Below, in pieces: positions 8,069 to 17,235 of a DNA stretch of 45,786 nucleotides. Numbering within the stretch: position 1 is the first letter of the stretch; the number at the start of each line of letters is the position of its first letter. Under the pieces are notes generated by a model. The model saw only the letters and a list, made by a program, of their open reading frames with translations. It did no database searches and was not told where the DNA came from. Position numbers and translations under genes: made by a program. Origin of the DNA: JBARKJ01 sp049801375 (lineage in GTDB: Bacteria > Nitrospirota > JACRHJ01); assembly GCA_049801375.1 (NCBI GenBank), contig JBARKJ010000144.1:1-45786 (forward strand), written 5' to 3'.

Positions 8069-8787
8069 AGACCCTGTATACAAAAGGCCTGCGGAAGTCA
8101 TACGGCGGCAGGAACGTTGTGAAGAGGGTCAGCATCACGGTCAGGACCGGCGAGGTAGTCGGGCTTCTTGGGCCGAACGGCGCGGGAAAGACGACTATAT
8201 TTTATATGGTCGTCGGCCTTGTCCGGCCCGACAAGGGCAGGGTATTCCTGGACCACCTGGAGGTTACGGAGCAACCCATATTCAAAAGGGCGCGCCTGGG
8301 GATGGGATACTTGCCGCAGGAGCCTTCCATATTCAGGAAACTCACGGTGGAAGAGAATATAATGGCGGTGCTGGAGACGCTGGAGTTGTCCCATGCCGAG
8401 AGGGAGGAGAGGCTGGCCGAGCTTCTGGACGAGCTTAACCTGACGACGCTCGCGAAAGCCAGGGCGTACACCCTTTCCGGGGGCGAGAGGCGCAGGGTGG
8501 AGATAACTAGGGCCCTTGTGATGTCCCCCTCGTTCATACTGCTTGACGAGCCGTTCGCGGGGATAGACCCGATAGCCGTAATGGACATACAGAAGATTGT
8601 TTCAAGGCTCAAGGCCCGCGGGATCGGGGTGCTTATAACGGACCACAACGTCCGCGAGACCCTCGAGATTACCGACAGGGCCTACATAATAAACGAGGGG
8701 ACTATCCTGGAGGCTGGTACTCCGGGCGAGATAGCCCAGAGCGAGAAGGCAAGACAGATTTACCTGGGTGAGAATTTCAGGCTTTGA
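8065..8787 (+). CDS. lptB: LPS export ABC transporter ATP-binding protein LptB
   Basis: Clear ABC ATPase with Walker A GPNGAGKTT (near residue 37), signature LSGGERRR, Walker B ILLDEPFAGID and the switch His in ITDHNV. The 240-residue length and the neighbours lptC, lptA and rpoN match LptB, which powers lipopolysaccharide extraction with LptF and LptG. LptF/G genes are not in this window. The start is a GTG overlapping the lptA stop (GTGA), which implies translational coupling. Confidence 0.95.
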   Translation: MKTLYTKGLRKSYGGRNVVKRVSITVRTGEVVGLLGPNGAGKTTIFYMVVGLVRPDKGRVFLDHLEVTEQPIFKRARLGMGYLPQEPSIFRKLTVEENIMAVLETLELSHAEREERLAELLDELNLTTLAKARAYTLSGGERRRVEITRALVMSPSFILLDEPFAGIDPIAVMDIQKIVSRLKARGIGVLITDHNVRETLEITDRAYIINEGTILEAGTPGEIAQSEKARQIYLGENFRL

Positions 8788-8801
8788 GTTAGAGGTCGGA
8801 T

Positions 8802-10220
8802 ATGGCAATTGAGATGCGTCTGGATCTAAAACTTGCGCAGAAGCTGGTGATGACCCCCCAGCTCCAGCAGGCAATCAAGCTCCTGCAGCTCTCGCGGCTG
8901 GAGATGTCGCAGGTGGTCTATCAGGAGATGCTGGAGAACCCGGTCCTGGAGGACGCCAACCTTGAAGCGGACTCGGACGAGCCGGACGTCAAAACCGACG
9001 AAGAACGGGTTGAAGGCGAGGAAGAGCGGGCGGCTGACCTCTTCGACCTGAAGTGGGACAGCTACATGGACGGCGACGATTATTCCGGAGACGTGGCATA
9101 CTTCCCGGAGGACGACGAAAAACCTTCTTACGAGCAGACGCTTTCTTCCAAAGTGGGCCTCTCCGAGCACCTCGCGTGGCAGCTGAGGCTCGTCACGACG
9201 ACGGACCTTGAAAATAAGCTGGGCCAGATAATAATAGGCAATATAGACGAAGACGGCTATCTTCGGGATGTGACGCTGGAAGAGATCGCCGCCGCCGCGG
9301 GAGCCAGTATAGAACGGGCGGAAACGGCTCTCAGGCTGGTGCAGGACCTGGACCCGCCGGGCGTGGCCGCGAGGGACCTCCGTGAATGCCTTTTGATACA
9401 GGCCCGCCAGTTGGGCCTCACGGGGACGATAGTCGAGGATATAATCCATGACCATATGGAGGACCTTGAGAAAAAAAGATACAGCGTAATCGCCAAGGCG
9501 CTGAAGGTTACCATGAAGGATGTCCAGCTCGCGGCGAACGCGATAGAGGCGCTGGAGCCTAAGCCCGGCAGGCCCTTTACGTCCTCCCATGTGCAATATA
9601 TCGTCCCGGACGTATATGTGGTAAAGAAAGACGGGAATTATGTGATACTCTTAAATGACGAGGGCATACCCAGGCTCCGCGTCAGCTCGTTTTACAGGAA
9701 CCTGATGACGCAGGGGGGAGACGAGGCGACGAAGGACTACATAGAGACGAAACTCAGGTCCGCCCAATGGCTCATCAAGAGCATCGAGCAGAGGAACAAG
9801 ACCATCTACCGTGTCGCGGAGAGCATAGTGGTCCGGCAGAGGGAATTTCTCGACAAGGGGATAGACTATTTAAAGCCCATGATACTTAAAGACGTGGCGG
9901 AAGATATAGGGATGCACGAGTCCACCATCAGCCGTGTCACGACGAGCAAGTACGTCCATACGCCGCAAGGGATGTACGAGCTTAAGTATTTCTTCTCCGG
10001 GAGCATCGCCAGCTTAAACGGCGACGACCTCTCCTCTATTACCGTGCGCAACTTAATCCACAAGACAATAAACGAGGAGGACCCCAAAAATCCGCTGAAC
10101 GACAGGCAAATAGTGAGCATCCTAAAGTCGAAGAACATTGATATCGCCAGACGGACCGTCGCAAAATACCGGGGTGAGCTGAAGATGCCCCCCGCAAGCG
10201 CGCGCAAGAAGCCGTACTGA
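8802..10220 (+). CDS. rpoN: RNA polymerase sigma-54 factor RpoN
   Basis: All regions of sigma-54 are visible in 472 residues. Region I is Gln/Leu-rich (LKLAQKLVMTPQLQQAIKLL). The acidic region II linker spans about residues 50-100. The core-binding domain follows, then a helix-turn-helix (DIGMHESTISRVTT) and the RpoN box (ARRTVAKYR) near the C-terminus. Sigma-54 needs AAA+ enhancer-binding proteins, none of which is encoded here. The position between lptB and hpf is the conserved one in proteobacteria. Confidence 0.97.
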   Translation: MAIEMRLDLKLAQKLVMTPQLQQAIKLLQLSRLEMSQVVYQEMLENPVLEDANLEADSDEPDVKTDEERVEGEEERAADLFDLKWDSYMDGDDYSGDVAYFPEDDEKPSYEQTLSSKVGLSEHLAWQLRLVTTTDLENKLGQIIIGNIDEDGYLRDVTLEEIAAAAGASIERAETALRLVQDLDPPGVAARDLRECLLIQARQLGLTGTIVEDIIHDHMEDLEKKRYSVIAKALKVTMKDVQLAANAIEALEPKPGRPFTSSHVQYIVPDVYVVKKDGNYVILLNDEGIPRLRVSSFYRNLMTQGGDEATKDYIETKLRSAQWLIKSIEQRNKTIYRVAESIVVRQREFLDKGIDYLKPMILKDVAEDIGMHESTISRVTTSKYVHTPQGMYELKYFFSGSIASLNGDDLSSITVRNLIHKTINEEDPKNPLNDRQIVSILKSKNIDIARRTVAKYRGELKMPPASARKKPY

Positions 10221-10247
10221 CAAGGGCAAGAGCCAGGGAGGCAGCAT

Positions 10248-10772
10248 ATGAACATAATTTTCAACGCAAGGCATATGGAATCGACGGACGCCCTTAAGAC
10301 GTATGCATTCGAGAAGGTTAAGAAGCTCGAGAAGTACCTGCCCGAATCCGCCGACGCCAATATCACGCTGGCAGTGGAGAAATTCCGGCACAAGGCCGAG
10401 GTGCAGATAAAAGTAAACGGACTCATCATCCAGGCGTCCGAAGAGACGGAGGAGATGTACAGTTCGATAGACAACGTCACCGACAAGATAGGACGCCAGG
10501 TCAAGAAGTACAAGGAAAAGCTCAAAGATCACAAGGGCAGAGGCGAAGGCATGGAAATCGCAGCCGTAGAGGAAGAGGCGGAGAGGATACCGGAGATTAT
10601 AAAGACGAAGCGGTTCGATATGAAGCCGATGACTCCGGAAGAGGCAGTCATGCAGATGGAGCTTCTGGATAAGGATTTCTTCATCTTCTCCAACTTCTCC
10701 ACAGGGTCCATTAATGTCATCTACAGGCGAAACGACGGAAATATCGGCCTGATTGAGCCCTCGGGCAAGTAA
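10248..10772 (+). CDS. hpf: Ribosome hibernation promoting factor, long form (HPF/RaiA)
   Basis: The N-terminal domain (about residues 1-100) is the S30AE/YfiA fold that occupies the tRNA and mRNA channel of the 30S subunit. A linker leads to a C-terminal dimerisation domain (about 120-174; KRFDMKPMTPEEAVMQME, then FFIFSNFSTGSINVIYRR). This makes it a long HPF, the type that forms 100S dimers by itself. The order rpoN-hpf-ptsN is conserved. The spacing to rpoN is 27 bases. Confidence 0.95.
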   Translation: MNIIFNARHMESTDALKTYAFEKVKKLEKYLPESADANITLAVEKFRHKAEVQIKVNGLIIQASEETEEMYSSIDNVTDKIGRQVKKYKEKLKDHKGRGEGMEIAAVEEEAERIPEIIKTKRFDMKPMTPEEAVMQMELLDKDFFIFSNFSTGSINVIYRRNDGNIGLIEPSGK

Positions 10773-10781
10773 GGAGCGCGT

Positions 10782-11237
10782 TTGAAGGTTTCGGAATTCC
10801 TGACCGAGGAAATGGTGATACCGGAGCTTCGGGCGCGCACGAAGCAGGAGGTGCTCGACGAATTCTCCGTTTTCCTCGGGGAACAGGGACAGATACCGGA
10901 ACCGGTCGCCCTCTCCGATATACTGGCCGCGCGCGAATCCCTGGGCAGCACCGGCATAGGGGAGGGGGTAGCCATACCCCATGGAAAGATGGGCGGGCTC
11001 ACGCGGATGATAATCGCGTTCGGGCGCTCAGGCAAGGGTATAGACTTCGATTCGCTGGACGGTCAGCCGGCGAAGCTTTTCTTTCTGCTGGTCGCGCCTG
11101 AGGACGCACCGGGAGAGCATCTGAAGGCTTTGGCTCTCATCTCCCGGCTTATGAAGAACGCGAAGCTCAGGGAATCGATTTTAAAGGCCAGGGACGCCAA
11201 AGAGATAAAGGTGCTCATCACGCGGGAAGAAGGATGA
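10782..11237 (+). CDS. ptsN: PTS EIIA component, nitrogen-regulatory type (PtsN)
   Basis: This 151-residue EIIA(Ntr)/fructose-type domain has the active-site His in AIPHGKMGG (about residue 67) and the conserved LVAPEDAPGEHLKAL segment. It accepts phosphate from HPr and usually acts as a regulator (potassium uptake, stress, nitrogen) rather than in sugar uptake. The start is a TTG preceded by AGGAG. It overlaps hprK by four bases (ATGA). No EIIB or EIIC gene lies near it, which supports a regulatory role. Confidence 0.92.
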   Translation: MKVSEFLTEEMVIPELRARTKQEVLDEFSVFLGEQGQIPEPVALSDILAARESLGSTGIGEGVAIPHGKMGGLTRMIIAFGRSGKGIDFDSLDGQPAKLFFLLVAPEDAPGEHLKALALISRLMKNAKLRESILKARDAKEIKVLITREEG

Positions 11238-12199
11238 AAAGGGTTTACGTAAAGGACATCCTGAAGGGCTGCTCCCGGGATATGTGCCTGATGCTGGCGG
11301 CTGGCGGGAAGGGGCTCACGAAGACCCCGCTCAAGGCGGAGGTGCAGAAGGTGGGTCTGGCGCTGACCGGGCATTTCGACAACCTGGACCCGGGGCGGAT
11401 ACAGGTTTTCGGAAAGACGGAGATGACGTACCTGGGTAAGCTTACCGGGCGGAAAAGACGGAAGCTTATCGGGGACCTGTTCGAGAAAAAAGCCGCGGCA
11501 TATGTCGTGACGGCTGGCATTTCGCCGTTCAAGGAGATGCTTGAGGAGTCGGAAAAGCAGGGCACTCCGCTCCTTACGTCGTCGCTTGAGACCAACCGGT
11601 GCATCCGGGGAATAATAAAAGCGGTCGAGGAGCTTGGCGCAAGCGAGATTCACGTCCACGGCGTTCTGGTGGACATAATGGGAGTCGGCGTCCTCATCAT
11701 GGGCCCCTCCGGCATTGGCAAGAGCGAGTGCGCTCTCGACCTCGTGGTACGGGGCCATAGGTTGGTCGCGGACGACGTGGTGGTGATAAAGAAGCTCTCC
11801 GGTGGGAAGCTCATGGGTTCAGGCGCGGAGATGATTCGTTACCTTATGGAGATACGGGGCCTGGGCGTGGTGAACGTGCGGGACCTCTTCGGCATCTCGT
11901 CCATCAAGGCGAAGAAGGCCGTGGACATAGTGGTGGAACTGGTGCACTGGGACGAGCAGGAGAGCTACGACAGGCTGGGCCTGGACGACCAGACGATGGA
12001 CATAGGCGGCGTGAGCCTGCCGTACATGAGGATGCCGGTAACTCCCGGCAGGAACATAGCTGTAATTGTCGAGGTCGCGGCAAGGAATCACGCGCTGAAA
12101 AGCCAGGGCGTAAATGCGGCGGCGCTTCTGGACACGCGGCTGAACCAAAAACTGATGACCCCGGCGGCTGGCGAGGAAGAGGCGGTTGGCGAAGCTTAA
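11234..12199 (+). CDS. hprK: HPr kinase/phosphorylase
   Basis: The C-terminal kinase domain has the P-loop GPSGIGKSE (about residues 157-165), the HRLVADDVV segment and the capping region EIRGLGVVNVRDLFG, then the family signature at PVTPGRNIAVIVEVAA. The N-terminal half is the usual HprK regulatory fold. HprK phosphorylates HPr on Ser46 with ATP or pyrophosphate and also reverses the reaction. Its partner HPr in this operon keeps that serine. The gene overlaps both ptsN and rapZ, so translational coupling is likely. Confidence 0.96.
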   Translation: MKRVYVKDILKGCSRDMCLMLAAGGKGLTKTPLKAEVQKVGLALTGHFDNLDPGRIQVFGKTEMTYLGKLTGRKRRKLIGDLFEKKAAAYVVTAGISPFKEMLEESEKQGTPLLTSSLETNRCIRGIIKAVEELGASEIHVHGVLVDIMGVGVLIMGPSGIGKSECALDLVVRGHRLVADDVVVIKKLSGGKLMGSGAEMIRYLMEIRGLGVVNVRDLFGISSIKAKKAVDIVVELVHWDEQESYDRLGLDDQTMDIGGVSLPYMRMPVTPGRNIAVIVEVAARNHALKSQGVNAAALLDTRLNQKLMTPAAGEEEAVGEA

Positions 12200-13043
12200 A
12201 ATAATAATAATCACCGGTCTTTCCGGTTCCGGCAAGAGCTACGCGATAAAGTCGCTGGAAGACATGGGCTTCTTCTGCGTGGACAACCTGCCTTCCGCGC
12301 TGGTGCCGAAGTTCGTCGAGCTGTGCTCCCAGTCGGATAAGGGCGTCACCCGAATTGCGCTGGGTATAGACGCGCGGGAAAAAGACTTCTTCGGGGGTTT
12401 TGGCAAACTCATAGACGAGCTTCAGGACGGAAACGACCTGGAGGTGCTGTTCTTCGAGGCGTCTGACGAGGTGTTGGCCCGGCGCTTCTCCGAGAGCAGA
12501 AGGCCCCATCCGGTAGCGAAGGGAAAACCCCTGCCGGAGGCCATACGCCTGGAGCGGCAGATGATGGACGAGGTGCGCAAGAAAGCGGACCGCATCATAG
12601 ACACCTCCTCTCTGACCATTCACCAGCTCCGGGACGAACTCTCGAAGAACTACAGGGACAGCGGCTCGCGAGAGCTCACCCTGTCCCTTACCTCGTTCGG
12701 CTTCAAATACGGAGTCCCTTACGACGCAGACTTAGTGTTCGACGTGCGGTTCCTGCCGAACCCGAACTTCGTGCCGCTTTTAAAGGACATGACGGGCAGA
12801 CAGAAACCGGTGCAGGAGTTCGTGAAGAAGAAAGGCATGAGTTCCGTCTTTCTCCGAAAGGTATCAGGGCTTTTGGACTTCCTTCTCCCGCTATATACTC
12901 AGGAAGGCAAAAACTACCTGACCATCGCGATTGGCTGCACCGGCGGCAGGCACCGCTCCGTGGCTATCGTTGAGTTCTTGAAAGACAGGATGAAGGACAA
13001 GGGCCTGGACATCACCGTCCGGCACAGGGATATCGAAAGGTAG
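12186..13043 (+). CDS. rapZ: RNase adapter / nucleotide-binding protein RapZ
   Basis: The protein has P-loop GLSGSGKS (residues 11-18), the VDNLP Walker-B-like motif and the C-terminal signature IAIGCTGGRHRSVAIVE. In enteric bacteria RapZ guides RNase E to the small RNA GlmZ and controls glucosamine-6-phosphate synthase. Outside that group its targets are mostly unknown, but the hprK-rapZ-PTS linkage is widespread. The start is a TTG lying inside hprK (14-base overlap); the downstream residues match the family N-terminus (KIIIITGLSGSGKS). Confidence 0.96.
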   Translation: MAKLKIIIITGLSGSGKSYAIKSLEDMGFFCVDNLPSALVPKFVELCSQSDKGVTRIALGIDAREKDFFGGFGKLIDELQDGNDLEVLFFEASDEVLARRFSESRRPHPVAKGKPLPEAIRLERQMMDEVRKKADRIIDTSSLTIHQLRDELSKNYRDSGSRELTLSLTSFGFKYGVPYDADLVFDVRFLPNPNFVPLLKDMTGRQKPVQEFVKKKGMSSVFLRKVSGLLDFLLPLYTQEGKNYLTIAIGCTGGRHRSVAIVEFLKDRMKDKGLDITVRHRDIER

Positions 13044-13057
13044 CGGAGGGGAGAGAG

Positions 13058-13468
13058 ATGGTCGGTCTTGTAATCGTAAGCCACGGCAACCTTGGCCACG
13101 AGCTGGTAAAGGTGGCCCAGATAATTGTCGGCCCGTTAGATGGCGTAGAAACCGTATCCATAGGCTCCGTGGTGGACGTGGATACCGCGCGTGAAGAGGT
13201 GGGCGCGGCTATAAAAAGGGCGCACGGTAAAGAAGGGGTGTTGGTGCTTACCGATATGTTCGGCGGGACCCCGTCGAATCTGTCTCTTTCGTTTCTGGAC
13301 GAGGACAACGTCGAGGTGCTCACAGGGGTGAATCTTCCGATGATAATAAAATACGCGAACCACCGGAAGGACAAGGGCCTGAAGGACCTGTCGGCCATCG
13401 TGCAGGAGGGCGGCATCCAGAGCATAATAACGGCGTCTAATGTCCTGAAGCCGAAGGTGAAGAGGTAG
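13058..13468 (+). CDS. PTS EIIA component, mannose family
   Basis: This 136-residue domain of the EIIA(Man) family has the active His9 in VSHGNLGHEL and the conserved TDMFGGTPSNL segment. It would accept phosphate from HPr. There is no EIIB, EIIC or EIID gene around it, so it is likely part of a signalling PTS as in other hprK-linked operons. A GGAG-type site precedes the ATG. It follows rapZ by 14 bases. Confidence 0.92.
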   Translation: MVGLVIVSHGNLGHELVKVAQIIVGPLDGVETVSIGSVVDVDTAREEVGAAIKRAHGKEGVLVLTDMFGGTPSNLSLSFLDEDNVEVLTGVNLPMIIKYANHRKDKGLKDLSAIVQEGGIQSIITASNVLKPKVKR

Positions 13469-13509
13469 CAGCCCAACCCTGCCTTCCCCGTTAAGGAACG
13501 GAGAGTAAT

Positions 13510-13779
13510 TTGATAGAGAGCGCCGCGAAAATTCAGAACAGACTGGGCCTCCACGCGAGGGCGGCCGCGCTTTTCGTCCGCACCGCCAACATGTTCGATT
13601 CGGAAGTCACTATAGAGAAGGACGGCGTGGAGGTAAACGGCAAGAGCATCATGGGCATAATGATGCTCGCGGCCGCGAAGGGCTGCGAGGTCATGATACG
13701 GGCCGACGGGCCGGACGAGGGCCAGGCGGTGGAAGCGATACGCAGTCTTATCGACGCGAAGTTCCACGAGGAGGCTTAA
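13510..13779 (+). CDS. ptsH: Phosphocarrier protein HPr
   Basis: The 89-residue protein has the His15 phosphorylation site in RLGLHARAAALF and the Ser46 site in NGKSIMGIMML. Both the EI-dependent (His) and HprK-dependent (Ser) sites are therefore intact. The residue three after the active His is Ala where most HPr proteins have Pro; I believe this occurs in related lineages, but I cannot check. The start is TTG. It lies between EIIA(Man) and EI and is eight bases from ptsI. Confidence 0.95.
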   Translation: MIESAAKIQNRLGLHARAAALFVRTANMFDSEVTIEKDGVEVNGKSIMGIMMLAAAKGCEVMIRADGPDEGQAVEAIRSLIDAKFHEEA

Positions 13780-13786
13780 GGAGATT

Positions 13787-15550
13787 TTGAAGCTCTATCA
13801 GGGAATAGGCGTCTCGCTTGGGGTCGCCATCGGTAAGGTCTACCTGGTGGACAGAAACCGGGTGTCCGTTTCCAGGCATACCGTCACGGAAGACGATGTG
13901 AGCCAGGAGATAGCCCGTTTCAAGAGGGCGGTCGCGACTTCCAAGGACCAGCTCGAGGACATACGCAAGAAGTTATCGTTCGATATCGGCGAAGAGCACG
14001 GATATATACTCGACTCCCACCTGATGATACTCGACGACAAGATGCTGATAAACGGCACCATCGAGATCATCAGGGGACAGATGGTAAACGCCGAATACGC
14101 GCTGAAGGAAGTCGTAAACCGCTTCATGAACATCTTCAACGGCATGGGCGACAGTTACCTCCGTGAACGCAAGTCCGATATCGAGCACGTGGGAGAAAGG
14201 ATACAGAGGAACCTGTCCGGGAAGGGCATCGAATCGCTTTCCAACATCCCCGAAGACTCCATAGTGGTGGCCCACGACATTGCGCCGTCGGATACTTTCC
14301 AGATGCGCAAGGACATGGTGCATGCGTTCGTGACCGATATCGGCAGCAATACCTCCCACACCGCCATAATGGCACGCTCCCTCGAGCTTCCGGCGGTGGT
14401 GGGCCTGGAGAATATAAGCTTAGGCGTAAAGAACGGCGACGCTATCATCGTGGACGGCAACCAGGGCGTGGTGGTGGTAAACCCGGACCAGGACACGTTC
14501 CTGGAGTACCTGGAGCGTCAAAGGAAATATAAATACTTTGAAAAAGAACTCATAAAGATAAGCCGTCTCCCGGCGGTGACCAAAGACGGCCACGAGGTTC
14601 ATCTGGCCGCCAATATCGAAATACCCGAGGAGATGGACACCGTAATCGGCCACGGCGCGAAGGGAATCGGCCTCTTCCGGACGGAGTTCCTGTTCTTGAA
14701 CAGGAGCGAACTCCCCACCGAGGAGGAGCATTTCATGGCCTGCAAGCGGATCGCCGAGAAGATGGACCCGTACCAGGTCGTAGTGCGCACTTTTGATCTG
14801 GGGGGGGACAAGATTCCCGTCCCCATGCCCATAAAAGACGAGGTAAACCCGGCGCTTGGACTTCGGGCGATAAGGTTCTCCCTCATGAGAAGAGAGATTT
14901 TCAAGATCCAGATAAGAGGCATACTCCGGGCGAGCGCGTACGGGAACCTGAAGCTCATGTACCCCATGATTTCCGGCGTCGCGGAGATAAGGGCGGCGAA
15001 TTCGGTGGTCCGGGAGGCGATGGAGGAGCTAAGGCACGAGAAGATTCCCTTCAACGAAAATTTAGAAATTGGTATAATGATAGAAATACCGTCCGCCGCG
15101 GTAACCGCGGACATCCTGGCAAGGGAGTGCGATTTCTTCAGCGTGGGGACGAATGATCTGATCCAGTATTCACTGGCGATAGACAGGACGAACGAACACG
15201 TGGCGTATCTGTACGAGCCGCTGCACCCGGCGGTTATCCGCCTGTTGAAGATGACCGTGGAGGCCGCGCACCGGCAGGGCATACCGGTCGCGATGTGCGG
15301 CGAGATGGCGGGCGAAGCCATATATTCGCTCATACTTATCGGGCTCGGGTTCGACGAGCTGTCCATGAGCCCGTTTTCGATCCCAAGAATGAAAAAGGTA
15401 ATCAGGCAGTCCGAACTCCGCGAGTCGATGGAGCTTGCCGAAAAGGCGATGAACTTCTCCACCCCCGAAGAGGCTAAGGACTATGTGGTCAGCTACATGG
15501 CGAACCGCTTCCCGGAAGACATAACCCGGGAAGGAAAGCTGATGTATTAG
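13787..15550 (+). CDS. ptsI: PTS enzyme I (phosphoenolpyruvate-protein phosphotransferase)
   Basis: At 587 residues this is a standard-length EI without an N-terminal GAF domain, so it is PtsI-like rather than PtsP. The phosphohistidine motif is GSNTSHTAIMARSLELPAVVG, with the active His near residue 191. The PEP-binding barrel shows GLFRTEFLF, DLGGDK and the catalytic Cys in MCGEMAGE. It moves phosphate from PEP to HPr and hence to the two EIIA proteins. The start is a TTG with AAGGAG upstream. It is the last PTS gene before the two-component pair. Confidence 0.96.
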   Translation: MKLYQGIGVSLGVAIGKVYLVDRNRVSVSRHTVTEDDVSQEIARFKRAVATSKDQLEDIRKKLSFDIGEEHGYILDSHLMILDDKMLINGTIEIIRGQMVNAEYALKEVVNRFMNIFNGMGDSYLRERKSDIEHVGERIQRNLSGKGIESLSNIPEDSIVVAHDIAPSDTFQMRKDMVHAFVTDIGSNTSHTAIMARSLELPAVVGLENISLGVKNGDAIIVDGNQGVVVVNPDQDTFLEYLERQRKYKYFEKELIKISRLPAVTKDGHEVHLAANIEIPEEMDTVIGHGAKGIGLFRTEFLFLNRSELPTEEEHFMACKRIAEKMDPYQVVVRTFDLGGDKIPVPMPIKDEVNPALGLRAIRFSLMRREIFKIQIRGILRASAYGNLKLMYPMISGVAEIRAANSVVREAMEELRHEKIPFNENLEIGIMIEIPSAAVTADILARECDFFSVGTNDLIQYSLAIDRTNEHVAYLYEPLHPAVIRLLKMTVEAAHRQGIPVAMCGEMAGEAIYSLILIGLGFDELSMSPFSIPRMKKVIRQSELRESMELAEKAMNFSTPEEAKDYVVSYMANRFPEDITREGKLMY

Positions 15551-15559
15551 GGGCCGGCT

Positions 15560-16225
15560 ATGAGAATACTTGTTGTGGAAGACGAACAGAAAGTCGCAAG
15601 CTTCATCAAAAAAGGTCTCCAGGAGGAAGGCTATGCGGTGGACGTCGCCGCAGACGGCCTCGAAGGGTTGTCCATGCTGGAGATGAACGTCTACGACTCC
15701 ATGATACTGGACCTTATGCTACCCAAGAAAAACGGGATAGAGGTCATGCGCGAGGTCCGGGCGAAAAAGATGAACGTGCCCGTCCTGATGCTTACCGCGC
15801 GCGATACACTGGCGGACAAGATAATGGGTCTGGACGCCGGCGCGGACGATTACCTGACAAAGCCTTTCGCATTCCAGGAGCTTCTGGCAAGGCTTCGGTC
15901 CCTGCTTCGGCGGGGGAAGGCGGAGGTCGCCATGCTGAAGATCGCCGACCTGACCCTGGACCCGGCGACCAGGAAGGTGAAGCGGGGCGAGACCGAGCTG
16001 ACGCTGACGGCCAAGGAGTTCTCGCTCCTTGAGTACATGATGAGAAACGCCGGGAAACCGCTTTCCAGGACTACGCTGTCCGAGCACGTCTGGGATATAA
16101 ACTTCGACAGGATGACAAACGTCGTGGACGTCTATATAAACTTCCTCCGGAACAAGGTGGACAAAGGTTTTGAAACAAAACTTATCCAGACTGTCCGCGG
16201 AGTGGGATACACCCTCAAGGAATGA
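15560..16225 (+). CDS. OmpR/PhoB-family response regulator
   Basis: The receiver domain (residues 1-115) has acidic residues at 8-9 (VVEDEQ), phospho-acceptor Asp51 (LDLMLP), Thr in MLTARD and Lys in LTKPF. The winged-helix DNA-binding domain follows (LTLTAKEFSLLEYM, ending TVRGVGYTLKE). It is nine bases from ptsI and overlaps the kinase gene by four bases, so the pair is coupled to each other and probably to the PTS operon. Its regulon is unknown. Confidence 0.94.
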   Translation: MRILVVEDEQKVASFIKKGLQEEGYAVDVAADGLEGLSMLEMNVYDSMILDLMLPKKNGIEVMREVRAKKMNVPVLMLTARDTLADKIMGLDAGADDYLTKPFAFQELLARLRSLLRRGKAEVAMLKIADLTLDPATRKVKRGETELTLTAKEFSLLEYMMRNAGKPLSRTTLSEHVWDINFDRMTNVVDVYINFLRNKVDKGFETKLIQTVRGVGYTLKE

Positions 16226-17235
16226 GAAAGTCCACCATAAAGAAGAGGCTGGCCGCGAAGTACACGCAGTTCAGCCTGATTATTTTTCTGCTCTCCTTCG
16301 GCCTTTATCAGCTTATCCGCCTCGGAAATTCCCTGATAGCCCTGTTATCGGCCTGCGTCTTTTTCGCGGGCCTGTCCTTCCTTGCCGCATATATCCTGGC
16401 CGCCTTGGAACTCTGGTCCTTCCGGACGCTCTCCGAGAGCGGCAGCAGGGACGATAAGGGCGGCTGGATTGACCTGCCGAAGGATACGGACGTGCCTGAG
16501 GAGGTGGAAGACGTGCGCCGGGTGCTCCGGACGATGAAGGACATGATGGACGAGGCCATGACCTCCCAGAGGCGTTTCCTGGCCGACGCCTCGCATGAAA
16601 TGCGTTCCCCCATCACCATAATGAAAGGCAATATAGAGATAGCGCTCAGGCGCGAGAGGGACCCGGAGGAGTACAGGCAAGTGCTCAGGAGCAACCTGGA
16701 AGACATAGACAGGCTGGAGTACCTGCTGAAAGACCTGATGTTCCTTGCCCGCACCGACGCCAACGAGCTGGTTATGAACATGGCGCCGGTCCAGTTGGGT
16801 GAAGTGATAGCCGAGGTCTACGCAGCCCTGACGCCGATGTCCACGACAAAAGGCATCAACCTGTGCTTTGAGATGAACCCGCCCGAAGGGAGCGAGATAG
16901 AAGGCGACGCGGACCGGCTCCGCCAGCTCTTCATAAACCTCGTGGTGAACGCTCTTCGATATACGCCCGAAGGCGGTAAGGTGGAGATTGCGCTGAACAA
17001 GATCGCGGGCGTAAGCGAGGTAACGGTTACAGACACCGGAATAGGCATCCCGGAGGCGGAGCTTCCAAGGATTTTCGACCGTTTCTACCGCGTGGACAAG
17101 GCGCGCGCGCGGGAGTCCGGCGGTACGGGGCTTGGGCTTTGCATATGCAAGTGGATAGTGGACACGCACCACGGGGACATAACCATCGAGAGCAAAGAGG
17201 GCGTGGGGACCAAAGTGACGGTGCTGTTTATTTAG
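16222..17235 (+). CDS. Sensor histidine kinase (partner of the preceding regulator)
   Basis: Two adjacent transmembrane helices (about residues 13-30 and 36-56) are separated by only a few residues, so there is no sizable periplasmic sensor domain. The phospho-acceptor His125 is in FLADASHEMRSPITIMKGN. ATPase motifs follow: N box (NLVVNALRYTPEGG), G1 (VTDTGIGIP), F box (IFDRFYRVD) and G2 (GGTGLGLCI). It probably senses membrane or cytoplasmic signals. It ends tail-to-tail with the VCBS-repeat gene, overlapping by eight bases. Confidence 0.94.
   Translation: MRKSTIKKRLAAKYTQFSLIIFLLSFGLYQLIRLGNSLIALLSACVFFAGLSFLAAYILAALELWSFRTLSESGSRDDKGGWIDLPKDTDVPEEVEDVRRVLRTMKDMMDEAMTSQRRFLADASHEMRSPITIMKGNIEIALRRERDPEEYRQVLRSNLEDIDRLEYLLKDLMFLARTDANELVMNMAPVQLGEVIAEVYAALTPMSTTKGINLCFEMNPPEGSEIEGDADRLRQLFINLVVNALRYTPEGGKVEIALNKIAGVSEVTVTDTGIGIPEAELPRIFDRFYRVDKARARESGGTGLGLCICKWIVDTHHGDITIESKEGVGTKVTVLFI

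Noticed and set aside
9866..10982. Long minus-strand frames opposite rpoN, hpf and ptsN
   Set aside because: They lie antisense to well-conserved genes, have no ribosome sites, and their composition mirrors the coding strand.
14599..15462. 287-codon minus-strand frame opposite ptsI
   Set aside because: It is antisense to a conserved enzyme, has Ser/Ile-rich shadow composition and no homology that I recognise.
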